From Scilla litardierei (Eukaryota > Streptophyta > Magnoliopsida > Asparagales > Asparagaceae): 64,000 nucleotides of DNA. The notes below the pieces were generated by a model. The model was given only the letters and a program-made list of their open reading frames with translations. It was not told where the DNA came from and did no database searches. This document shows positions 46,004-56,991 of the stretch, piece after piece (positions within the stretch are counted from its first letter, which is position 1; each line of letters starts with the position of its first letter). Both the position numbers and the translations under genes were made by a program. The stretch is from NCBI GenBank assembly GCA_030789695.1, contig CM061142.1, positions 155,158,714 through 155,222,713 of the forward strand, in the 5' to 3' direction.

Positions 46004-46239
46004 GCTGATACATGGTATACTTTGACGTTTGGCCCTTATGATCTCATGTGGCACCTCCCGTTGCTCCTGGGACTCATGATATTTGCTTTATATGTCCACT
46101 ATGCTGGCAATATCCTGTAAAAGCACACAAACACAAAGAAAGTGAAAAGAAACTAAAAATCACAAAAGAATAGATATGAAACAACGGAAAACAAAGGAAA
46201 ATCACGGAGAAGACGTGTGTGAATATATAAAATATAAAC

Positions 46240-47990
46240 GCACGTCGGTCTCATCTAACTGACCGGATCGACCTCGACGCAAATAGCGACGCGGCGGTTT
46301 ACAAACCGTTGGATTCGAATCCAATGGCCCCGCTTGAATTTGCTTGATCTACACATAAAAGCGGCTTCGTTCTCTTGCGGGGCGACGTGGCAAGATCATG
46401 CATGTTCATCCTTTGAACGGATGGCAGGTGTTGCTCCCGCTCTCAACGAAGCAGAGCGGGCGATTAAAGGATGCGTGGCAGCCATCCACCGTCTCCTGCT
46501 CAGATCCAATGGGTGCTAGCGAGGGCGACGCTGCCTAATTTCATCCATTCCATCGCAAATGAACGGCCACGATCATCTCCGAGCCGAACTCGGAGCGACC
46601 AAGCGAATAAGGCGACATACATATCCTACAGGACACTTGGCACGATCTACGCTGTTTCCTTTTTGATCCAATGGTCGTGAATTCTCCCGATTCGAATTTT
46701 GAAACACATATACAGTGGGGCGATGTGGCAGCATCTTGATCGTCCATCTTTTGAGCCGACGGCATGGATTCACTCCGAGAGGGATTCGGATACGAAAGCA
46801 AAGCGGGGCGACGTGGCTTCATCCATGCTGTTGCTTCGAGATCGGACGGCACCTATTCAACCCGAGCTCGGTTCGAAGAGCGAAGCGGATGCAGGCGTGA
46901 ACGAGCAAGGATCCGATCCGCGAAGCCATGTGGCGCCTCCTCATTCAACCCCGCCTTGATCTGACGGTCGAGATTTGCTCCGATCGTGGGTAACGGATCC
47001 GAGAGGGTTTTGAAGCAGATTTGAGCATATTTTTCGGATCTGCAACCGACATTAAAACCCTATAAATACCCTAGTATTCCAGAGAGTATTCAACAACAGT
47101 TTTGAGCATATTTTGAGCGTATTGGAGGGGCTACAGAGCATATTTTCGTGAGATTTTCTGGGGCTTTGGAAACAGAGATCAGAGGCTCTTGCAGAAGAAT
47201 TTCAGAGGCTTTTTGAAGAGTTTTGGTGATAGAAATCTCGACTTTACTCTTGTATTTCACGTATTTAGCATGTATTTTGACCTTTTGATCATGTATTTGC
47301 TATCGAAACTGAGTTTTCTTCTCTCTATGCATGGCTAATGCTCTTATGTGTTAGTTGTGATGTAGTTAGGGCTATGTGATCGTTGATTTTGTTATCTTTT
47401 GGCCCTATAGGCATGGTATAATCACGTATTTCATCGATTTCTATGTATAATCTAATTGAGTATGTTAATCGGAGACGTGAGCATGCTTACTTGAATATGA
47501 TCTGAGTAAGACTTATTCGTGATGCGATCCGAGAGGATGTATCGTGACCCGAGAGGGTATTTGTGCATACTTTCTTTATGAAATCGACGTTATACGTGAT
47601 TACTTTTTGGCACTTTTGTTTACGCGTTTTATCGCCGTTCCTTCCAACGTTCTCATACCCTAGCCTGATGAGACGTTGAGTTATAGAAAAGATATTCAAA
47701 ATCATCGATTACAAAACCTTTAACGAAATCACAACCGACACATGCTCCTCTTATTGGTTCTTTAAATCGACTCTCTGTACTTGTTAATTTCGCATTTACT
47801 TAAAATCATCATCACAATTATCACACCATCGAAAGTTAGTTATTTCTCATCGTTTTATTAATCTTTAGAAACTGATTCTTTTGGTTTACAGGTCGACTGT
47901 CCCATGGAGTCGATACCTGACTCTCCAGGTTTACAACTTGATCGATCTCCTGCACTTGGGAGTAATGCTCACACATTTTGAGAAGAGTCA
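46240..47990 (+). repeat. 5' LTR of element 6, outer end missing
   Basis: Similar throughout to 54,890-56,675. TATA box TATAAATA at 47,061-47,068. Ends GAGTCA just before the primer site. Many substitutions against the right LTR indicate an old element. Confidence 0.85.
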
Positions 47991-47996
47991 AGTTTT

Positions 47997-48014
47997 TGGT
48001 GCCGTTGCCGGGGA
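47997..48014 (+). other. Primer binding site of element 6
   Basis: TGGTGCCGTTGCCGGGGA, tRNA-Asp type, six bases after the LTR end. Confidence 0.85.
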
Positions 48015-48218
48015 CATCGGTATTTGTGATCCATATTTTCAGTGTCTCTCGAGGAATATTCGAAGAGATCTTTCCATCTTTTACTTTTGGATTTCTATTT
48101 GCTTTCTATTACATAAAAACACAAAAATATATAAAATCATAAAAACAAAAACATCTTTTTCTGCTCGTTTATGTGGCATAGATCTCATACTTCACATAGA
48201 TTAGTACGAACAGAAAAT

Positions 48219-49500
48219 ATGACTAATAATAATGAAGCACACATTACACCACCTGCACAAGAAAGGCCTTTATTGGAAATTTATATGCCATCCAGGGTGG
48301 TGTCTGATTCATGAATAATTCTACCTGCAAATGATCATAATTTTAATCTGAAGCCAGGTGTAATTCAGCTCTTACCATCTTACCATGGCATTGAAAATGA
48401 TAACCCTTATTTACATGTCAGAAATTTTGAAGAAGTATGCTCGACACAGTTGGATGGAAAAATTAGCTCTGATTCTGTTTATCTTAAATTATTTCCATTC
48501 TCTCTGAAAGATAAAGCAAAACATTAGTTTAATTCTTTGCCACCTAGATCTATCTCTACTTGGTTACAATTGCAAACAGAGTTTCTAAAAAAATCTTTTC
48601 TTTACAGATGACCCATGCCTTGAAGCGACAGATCATGTCCTTTTCGCAGAAGGAGAGGGAGTCATACGACCAAGCATGTGAGAGATTCAAGGACCTTCTG
48701 ATCGCTTGCCCACACCATAGATACAACAAAGGCAGTGCAATTGGATTCTTTTACGATAGACTGTAGCCGCAAACTAGGCAATACATGGAGATGATGTGCA
48801 ACGATGAGTTCTTTCAGAAAACTCCTATGGAGGCATGGGATTACATGGAGACCTTAGCAGAGCATGCGAGGAGATAGGAGTCTACTTCAGAGTTTGACAG
48901 ATCAGAGCCACTTCCACCGTCTAAAGGAGGCATGCACTCATTGAATCCAGACGATGCAATAAGAGTGCAGGTGGATGCATTACTGATGCAGAGGCTACAA
49001 GGCCTAGACTTGAGATCAGCAAAAGCAGTCGAAGCTGGGCCGTTTTGTGCCATTTGTGAGCAGCCCACTCATGACATGTCTGTTTGCCCCACGATTCCTG
49101 CTATGAAAGAGACTATAAGGAACCCACAAACTGAAGTGAATTGGATGTCCAATCAGGGGGTAAATTCGAACACTATCAACTCGTCCTGGAAGAATCACCC
49201 AAATTTGAGATGGGGACCACATTAGCTGACGCAACAGACGACCACTCCTTACCAGCATCCAAATCATGCGAGCAATCAAGGGAAGAAGGAGTAGAGCACT
49301 GATATCACTACCGTACTTCAGCAAATGATGCAGATGCAGAATCAACAACAACATCAGCTTCAACAACAATTTCAGCAGCTTAACGAAAACTTTTCTAAAA
49401 TTGCTGCATCTTTAGAAAAAGGTACTTTACCAGCTCAATCTGTTGCAAATCCTAATATAAATTCCTCTTCTTTTTCAGGTACAACGTAAAACCATGCAAG
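48219..49500 (+). pseudogene. Gag of element 6, decayed
   Basis: ATG 48,219 (MTNNNEAHITPP). A TGA follows at 48,312, then the Gag domain (LKPGVIQLLPSYHG, LKLFPFSLKDKAKH), with TAG at 48,525 replacing the usual Trp, then a frameshift into a frame with CERFKDLLIACPHHRY and FFYDRL. Further pieces run from 48,932, including CAICEQPTHDMSVCP, a zinc-knuckle-like Cys/His cluster. At least two stops and one frameshift. Confidence 0.8.
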
Positions 49501-52500
49501 GTGGTGACTACTTTCCGTAGCGAAAAAGAGATAGAAAAGCCAGAACCTCCTAGGCATGAACAAATAGTCGAGGAGAAAGAGGATGAGCATGTACCACATA
49601 AGCTACAAGAGAAGGAGAAAAACTTGGAAAAAGAGGAGGTCAAAGAAAAGGAGCCTGAACCATATACACCTCTAGCTCCATTTCCACAGAGGCTAGCACC
49701 ACCTTCAATAGATAAGTATCAGAAAGAAATTAGGGACATCTTTAAACAGGTAAAAATTAATATTCCCTTGCTTGATGAGATAAACCAAGTGCCTGCCTAT
49801 GCTAAATTCTTAAAGGACTTATGCACTGTGAAACAGACGCTTAATGTCAAAAAGAAAGCTTTCCTCACGCAATAGGTAAGTGACATAGTTCAACATAACA
49901 CTCCACCCAAATATAAAGATCCAGGCTCGCCCACTATTCCATGCACTATAGGAACTAAGAGCTTTGGAAATGCTTTACTTGATTTGGGTTCTAGTGTGAA
50001 TATTTTGCCTTACTCTGTTTTCTTGAACCTAGGTTTGGGAGAGCTGAAACCAACGCCAGTGGTGCTACAATTAGCAGATAGTTCAATAAAAGTTCTAAGA
50101 GGTTGCGTGGAAGATGTTTTGGTTCAGGTGGACGAGTTCTACTACCCCGTGGATTTCATCGTCCTAGACATACATGGACCACCTTCTGGTAATATCACTC
50201 CTGTCATTTTGAGACGCCCATTCTTAGCTACATGCAACGCCGTAATCAATTGTAGGGATGGACAGTTAAAGAAAACGTTTGGTAACATGAAGCTTGAATT
50301 AAATATCTTTAAATCATGTAAGTTGCCAATAGATGTTGAAAGTGTTGAAGTGGTATGCTTTATTGAAAATTTGATTGAAGACTATTTTGAGGCTAAGTAT
50401 GAATGTGACTCTAATTATATTGATTATAATTTTTATGATATTAATGAGTCTTATTTTTTGTAGGGCACTCATGAAAAATCAAGGGAAGCAAGGGCACCGA
50501 GATTTGAACCATTGCAGGCTGGACTGCCACCATAACTACCCTCTGACGTGGAGCATCCAAAGCTCGAGCTGAAGCCATTGCCAGACTACTTGAAGTATGC
50601 ATTCCTTGGAAAAGATGAGACTTTCCCCGTGGTAATATCTTCCAAACTTACACTTGAACAAGAACACTCATTGCTTGATGTGCTTAGGGAACATAAAGGG
50701 GCCATTGGATGGCCCATTGCAGACATCAAAGGTATAAATCCCTTAACTTGTACACATCACATTTATCTTGAGGATGATGCAAAACCTACACGTGAAATGC
50801 AACGTCGGTTAAACCCGACATTAAAAGAAGTGGTAAAAGGTGAGGTTCTTAAATTACTTGATGCTGGAATTATTTATCCTATCTATGATAGCAAGCGGGT
50901 TAGTCCAACTCAAGTTGTGCCTAAGAAATCTGGTTTAACTATGGTTAAAAATGAAAATAATGAACTCATACATATGCGAACCACCACTGGATGGAGAATG
51001 TGTATTGATTATAGGAAGCTTAATTCAAAAACAAGAAAAGACCACTTTCCTTTACCTTTCCTAGATCAAATTTTAGAGAGAGTGGCTGGTAATGAATATT
51101 ATTGTTTTCTAGATGGCAACTCAGGTTATTATCAAATAGAGATTGCTCTAGAGGACCAAGACAAAACCACTTTCACTTGTCCCTTTGGAACTTTCGCATT
51201 TAGGAGGATGCCATTTGATCTATGCAATGCACATGCTACTTTTCAACGTTTCATGTTAAGCATATTTAGTGATATGGTTGAAAAGATAGTAGAAGTATTT
51301 ATGGATGATTTCTCTGTATATGGCACTTCTTTTGAAAATTGTTTATCTAACTTGGCCCTTGTTTTGTGCAGGTGTAAAGAGAAGAACCTGCTACTTAATT
51401 GGGAAAAGTGCCACTTCATGACTACGAAAGGTTTGGTACTTGGTCACTTAGTTTCTAAAGCAGGTATTCAGGTGGACAGGGTGAAAGTTGAAGTAATAGA
51501 GAAGTTGTCAATGCCAAAAAGCGTCAGAGATATTTGTTCCTTCTTGGGTCATGCAGGATTCTATAGACGCTTCATAAAGGATTTCAGCGCTATCTCTCGA
51601 CCTCTTTGCAATTTATTAACTTCAAATACCGAATTTATTTGGACGCAAGAGTGTCAAAATTCTTTTGAAAAATTGAAATCCTTACTTGTCTCATCGCCTA
51701 TTTTGCAGGTTCCAGACTGGACTCTTCCTTTCGAGATTATGTGCGACGCGAGTGATTACGCAGTGGGGGCGGTTCTTGGGTAAAAGAAGGAAAAATTTCC
51801 TTATGTGATCTACTACGCAAGTAAAACCATGAACGATGCTCAAATAAATTACACAACAACGGAAAAGGAATTACTTGCGGTGGTATATGCATTGGACAAA
51901 TTCAGGAGCTACATTTTGGGATCACCTATCGTCGTCTATACGGACCACTCTGCACTCAAATATTTATTATCTAAACAGGATGCAAAGCCTAGACTTATAC
52001 GATGGATTCTTATTTTGCAGGAGTTCAACATCGTGATACGAAACAAAAAGGGAGTGGAGAATCATGTTGCAGACCACCTCTCTAGATTGATGGTAGGCAT
52101 AGAGTCATCAGATACACCGTTGAGAGATTCCTTCCCCAATGAGCAACTTTTCGCCGTCTCTACTCTACCATGGTATGCGGACATAGTAAATTATTTGGTG
52201 ACAGGTAGAACTCCATCACATTGGTCCTCTCTTGATTTTAAACGTTGCAAACATTAGGTAAAATCTTTCTACTTCGACGATCCTTATCTTTTTAAATATT
52301 ATGGAGACCAAATTGTGAGACGATGTATACCCGACCATGAGATTAGTAGCATTTTACAATTTTGCCATGATGGGATATGTGGAGGACATTTTTCTGCTCA
52401 AAAAACTGTTGCAAAAATTTTACAAAGTGTATTTTTCTGGCCCACCATGTTTAAAGATGCATATGCTTATTGTAAATCATGTATGTGCTGTCAACAGTTG

Positions 52501-53328
52501 GGGGAATCACAAAAAGAAATATGATGCCATTAAATCCCATGTTAGAAATAGAAATATTTGATTGTTGGGGGGTTGATTTTATGGGACTTTTCCGCCTTCA
52601 CTTGGTTATGTTTTCATACTCCTTGCAATTGATTATGTTTCTAAATGGGTGGAGGCTATTCCTTGCAGGTCTAATGACGCATCCATCGTGCTAAAGTTCT
52701 TGAAAGAAAATATTTTCGCGCACATTGGAGTGCCAAAGGCCATTATTAACGATGGAGGTTCCCACTTTTTCAATAGGCTCTTCGTAAATTTAACGAAAAT
52801 GTGTGGGGCAACGCTTAAAGTATCAACTCTATACCATCCCCAAACGAATGGACAAGCTAAACTTGCAAACAGAGAAATCAAGAATATCCTTCAGAAAACG
52901 GTGAATCCCACGCGCAAAGATTGGAGTCTTCGCTTGCCGGAAGCCTTATGGGCCTACAGGATGGCATAAAAACTATCCTAGGGATGTCTCCTTCCCGTTT
53001 GGTTTATGGGAAAAATTTCCATCTCCTCGTTGAATTAGAGCATAAATCTTATTGGGCTATTAAAACTTTAAATTTGCTTGATGAATCATCGAATGATTCT
53101 CGTAAATTGCAGATCTTGGAGCTTGAGGAGCTACGGAGGGATGCATATGAAAATGCAAAATTGGCAAAGGAACGAATGAAAGCTGTGCATGACAAGACGA
53201 TCATACGGAAGGAATTCAAGCTTGGGGACAAAGTTCTTCTTTATAATTCACGATTGCAAATATTTCCAGGGAAGCTACGTTCCAAATGGTCATGCCCATT
53301 TCATGTCAAACAAGTTTTTCCACACTGA
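49501..53328 (+). pseudogene. Gag tail and Pol of element 6, decayed
   Basis: Gag tail PFPQRLAPPS; aspartic protease with DLGSSVNILPYS (around 49,980) and a second conserved block PVILRRPFLATCNAVINC; RT (50,548 onward) with WRMCIDYRKLNSKTRKDHFP and the catalytic VFMDDFSVYG; RNase H DASDYAVGAVLG and YTDHSALKYL; integrase with HDGICGGHFSAQKT ... CCQQLG, WGVDFMG, INDGGSHFF and HPQTNGQAKLANREIK. From 49,501 to 52,524 everything is one frame, interrupted by stops at 49,873, 50,461, near 50,530, 51,781, 52,255 and 52,522. Integrase then changes frame twice. Non-functional. Confidence 0.9.
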
Positions 53329-54578
53329 GCGGTAATTGTGGTGAATGAAAAGGATGGAAGCGAGTTCAAAGTTAATGGACAATGACTGAAACACGTTCAA
53401 GAACTTTGGACCAAGGACACGACCATGGAGCTTATGGACCCACCTTCGGATGCCACTTAAACCGTGTGTTCTTTCCTTACTCAGTAGTAGTAGATTTTCT
53501 TTTCTTTATTTTGCACTTTTTAGGAATTTTGCCTCTAGTATGCTCTTTTCAACATTCAGGACAATGTTTGTCTTTAAGTTGGGGAGAGTGTAGTAGATTT
53601 TTTTGTTAGAATTTTTATTATCTTAGCTTTTCTATATAAAAAAGAATAAATCACTATCACTCATCTTATAAACATCATTTAAGCCCTCTTAAAGTGTCAC
53701 TTTATCGGATGTTTATGCATTAATGACATTCTCAAAATTGTTTATGGTTTTAAATCATTGTTTTTCTCTTCATGGAATTAACCACTAATATGCCCCTTAT
53801 GAAAAGTTTCAAATTTCGTGATTAATATCTTGAAATGGTTTGAATTAATTCCATGCAAGTCGTTGTGATGTATAAGTTTAAAGTGGACACGATTGATAGG
53901 AATAATTTTCTTTTTGAAGAGGAATGTGGCCATGAATATGTGCTAAAATGTGAGTCTAATGAATGGATGTGAGTTGCCTTACAAAATTGAAAAAAAATGA
54001 GAAAAATAATAAAGTGCATCGTTCCGTTGAGTTTATCAAGCAGATGGGTCTTCGTGCCTCAGGAAGCATTGGAGATTCGCGTCGAAAGATGGATGTATGG
54101 GAGTGCACTCACAAAAAAGTGAGAGAATAAAACTTAGATGATTCGAGTTATTAAGTTCGAGGGGCTCTTCTAAGCCTAATGCCCAAAGGTCGTCTGATCT
54201 AGGAGTCATTAACTGAAAGCTCGATACATGGATCATTCTAAGTCAAAAAGAAGGAAAAAAAATGGCAAACTCAACACCCACGAATTAGACGATCTTTAAA
54301 TATTGCCGATTCCTTGAAAAATTAGAAAGTTATGAATTGACGTTGTGTTATACTTTTTATCCATGCAAAACGATGCTTGTATGTTATGTATTTAAACTGG
54401 ATTAGAGAAAATGACATGGATTTGAACTCATTCATAATTACGTATATTCATGGTAAATATTATGATGGAAAGTACATTATTGAGCCAAGCCTTAGACAAT
54501 TGGAAGGATTTAATACTTTTCTAACCATCCGATTTAGTCGCTCTTTTTGCTAGAGACTAGCAAAACACTAGTTAGGGG
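53329..54578 (+). other. Post-integrase region of element 6
   Basis: No gene; in particular, no env-like frame. Contains TTCAGGACAATGTTTGTC and TTTAAGTTGGGGAGAGTG (53,556-53,592), the usual marks of this region, and ends in a purine-rich GTTAGGGG before the LTR. Confidence 0.65.
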
Positions 54579-56675
54579 TGTGATTCATGGTAAATATTAC
54601 ATATTTAGCCCCTCATTTAGCCCCATTTTGTGCACATATGATACTTATTTGGCCTCTAATATGATCATATTTTGAATACCCTTAACTATTAGAGCAAACT
54701 CTCATTTTATGCACAAAATAGCAATAAACTGAGTATTTCTACTTTTTTTTTATATTTTCATGAGAAGATCTCAATCTCACGATTCCAACGACTATTTATT
54801 TGTATTTTATGAGATCTGTGCTAATTACTATGAATTTTTGAATGCGAGAAATTTGGGGAAAATACAACCGAAATATGCACGTACACTTACGCATCTCATC
54901 GGGCGGGTCACATGGCCGAATCTGGACCACCCGTCGTCTCATCCAACGGACAGGATCGACCCCGACGTAAGCAGCGACACGACGCTCTACAAACCGTTAG
55001 ATTCGAATCCAACGTTCCCGCTCAAATTTGCCTGATCTACACGTAGAAGCGGCTTCGTTCTCTTGCGGGGTGACATGGCGAGATCACGCAAGTTCATCCT
55101 TTGAACGGACGGCTGGTGTTTCTCCCGCACCCAGCGAAGCAGAGCGGGCGATTAAAGGATGCGTGGCAGCCATCCACCGTTTCCCGCTCAGATCCAACGG
55201 GTGCTTGCGAGGGTGATGCGGCCAAATTTCATTTGTTTGATCGCAAATGAACGGTCACGATCATCTCCGAGTCGAACTCGGAGCGACCAAGAGAAGAAGG
55301 CGACAAACATATCCCGCAAGACACGTGGCGCGATCTACGCCATTTCCTGCTTGATCCAACGGTCATGAATTCGCCCGATTCAAATTTCAAAACACATATA
55401 CAGCGGAGCGACGTGGCGGCATCTTGATCGTCCATCTTTTGAGCCGACGGCCTGGATTCACTCTGAGAGGGATTCGGATACGAAAGCGAAGCGGGGCGAC
55501 GTGGCTTCATACACGCCGTTGCTTCGAGATCGGACGGCACTTATTCAACCCGAGCTGGGTTCAAAGAGCGGAGCGGATGCAGGTAGAACGAGCAAGGATC
55601 CGATCCGCGAAGCCACGTGGTGCCTCCTCATTCAATCCTTCCTCGATCTGACGGTCGAGATTTGCTCCGATCAGGGTAGCGGATCAGAGTGGGTTTTGAA
55701 CCAGATTTGAGCGTATTTTTCAGATCCACGACCGACACTAAAACCCTATAAATACCCTAGTATCCAGAGAGTATTCAACAATAGTTTTGAGCGTATTTTG
55801 AGTGTATTGGAGGGGCTACAGAGCGTATTTTCGTGAGATTTTCTGGAGCTTTGGAAACAGAGATCAGAGGCTCTTGCATAATAATTTCAGAGGCTTTTTA
55901 AAGAGTTTTGATGATAGAAATCTCAACTTTACTCTTGTATTTCACGTATTTAGCATGTATTTTTACCTTTTCATCATGTATTTGCTAATGAAACTGAGTT
56001 TTCTTCTCTCCATGCGTGGCTAGTGCCCTCATGTATTGGTTGTGAGGTAGTTAGGGCTATGTGATCGTTGATTTTGTTATCTTTTCGCCCTATATGCATG
56101 TTATAATCACGTATTTCATCGATTTCCACGTATAATCTAATTGAGTATGTTAATCAGAGACGTGTGCATGCTTAATTGAATATGATCTGAGTAAGACTTA
56201 TTCGTGATGCGATCCGAGAGGATGTATCATGACACGAGAGGATATTTGTGCGTACTTTCTTTATGAAAGCGACGTTATATGTGATTACTTTTTGGCACTT
56301 TTGTTTACGCGTTTTATCGACATACCTTCCGATGTTCTCATACCCTAGCCGAATGAGACGTTGAGTTATAGAAAAGCTATTCAAAATCATCGATTACAAA
56401 ACCCTTAACGAAATCACAACCGATACATGCTCCTCTTATTGGTTCTTTATATCGACTCTTCGTACTTGTTAATTTCTCGTTTACTTAAAATCATCACCAT
56501 AATTATCTCACCATCAAAAGGTGGTTGTTTCTTGTCGTTTTATTAATCTTTAGAAACTTATTCTTTTGGTTTATAGGTCGATTGTCCCGTGGATTCGATA
56601 CCTGACTCTCTTGGTCTACTACTTGATCGATCTCCTACACTTGGGAATATCACTCACACATTTTGAGACGAGTCA
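54579..56675 (+). repeat. 3' LTR of element 6
   Basis: About 2.1 kb, starting TGTGATTCATGG (start uncertain by 2 bp) and ending GAGTCA. TATA box TATAAATA near 55,747. The U3 part holds a modular ACGTGGC array. Beyond its end the sequence is the interior of a copia element. Confidence 0.85.
55071..55620 (+). promoter_or_regulatory. ACGTGGC / ATCCAACGG module array in the U3 of element 6
   Basis: ACGTGG cores at 55,323, 55,411, 55,499 and 55,615 (the last a perfect CACGTG G-box), with variants at 55,073 (ACATGGC), 55,161 (GCGTGGC) and 55,216. Each is followed 20-40 bp later by a phrase like GATCCAACGGTC or ATCGGACGGC. Several spacings are exactly 88 bp. The same layout lies at 46,375-46,930 in the 5' LTR. 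ACGTGG is the core of G-box/ABRE sites bound by plant bZIP factors. Confidence 0.55.
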
Positions 56676-56985
56676 CCGTGCACATGACCAGTGATTATAT
56701 TGGAGGATTCTCGTAAGGTACGTAAAGGATATTGTTTTAAGTCTCAAGTGAGAATGATGAGCTGGATGAGATACATGCAAGTCAAATGTTATGGATTCCA
56801 AAAGACTAAGGAAACGATTTGGATGAGATTCAAATCTGTGATTTAGAAGGAACCTAGAACACCTTAAGTCCATACAGAAGACGGTTTAGCAGATTCACTC
56901 ACGAAGGATCTACCACAAGAAGTCTAGGGAAACTTATGTGTAAAAATGGTATAAGATACCGAGATAAATGGGCCTTAGTGCAAGT
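56676..56985 (+). pseudogene. RNase H tail of element 8, decayed
   Basis: The frame around 56,880-56,930 reads EDGLADSLTKDLPQEV, equivalent to the conserved A-D-x-L-T-K end of copia RNase H, then a stop. Upstream is frame-broken. It begins abruptly at the element 6 LTR end, so element 6 probably inserted here. Confidence 0.6.
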
Positions 56986-56991
56986 GGGAGA

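Larger units (their letters stand above)
10384..46203 (-). mobile_element. Element 5: Athila-type Ty3/gypsy element without pol, interrupted by element 4
   Basis: Reading on the minus strand from the right: LTR (44,679-about 46,203), tRNA-Asp primer site, gag (44,486-42,765), a deletion that removes protease to integrase, a promoter-like region, an env-like gene (41,826 to 40,094, resuming at 11,249), then post-env DNA to 10,384. Element 4 is inserted in the env-like tail with flanks GGGTA/GGGTG. The 3' LTR is not in the window: the element stops at the Helitron-like terminus. gag plus env-like genes with a tRNA-Asp primer site point to the Athila lineage. The outer limit near 46.2 kb is approximate. 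Confidence 0.7.
44679..46203 (-). repeat. 5' LTR of element 5
   Basis: The inner end is fixed by the primer site (minus ...GGGGACGTCA). The outer end is placed at a minus-strand TGATTTTCC near 46,203 by its TG and by the start of element 6 similarity just beyond; no partner LTR is in the window to confirm it. Contains TATA box and palindrome array. Confidence 0.6.
46240..56675 (+). mobile_element. Element 6: Athila-type Ty3/gypsy element, + strand
   Basis: Left LTR (truncated at its outer end, about 46,240-47,990), tRNA-Asp primer site, gag, protease, RT, RNase H, integrase (48,219-53,328), post-integrase region, and a complete right LTR (54,579-56,675). The gypsy order (integrase after RNase H) and RT sequence place it with Athila. 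Coding parts carry many stops. The left LTR lacks about 310 bp present in the right one. Element 5 adjoins, either inserted there or joined by deletion. Confidence 0.85.

Noticed and set aside
55028..55710. Open frames in the LTR of element 6 (also 46,334-46,964)
   Set aside because: Both LTRs show similar frames only because the repeats are similar; the changes between copies do not look like coding constraint and the region is promoter U3.
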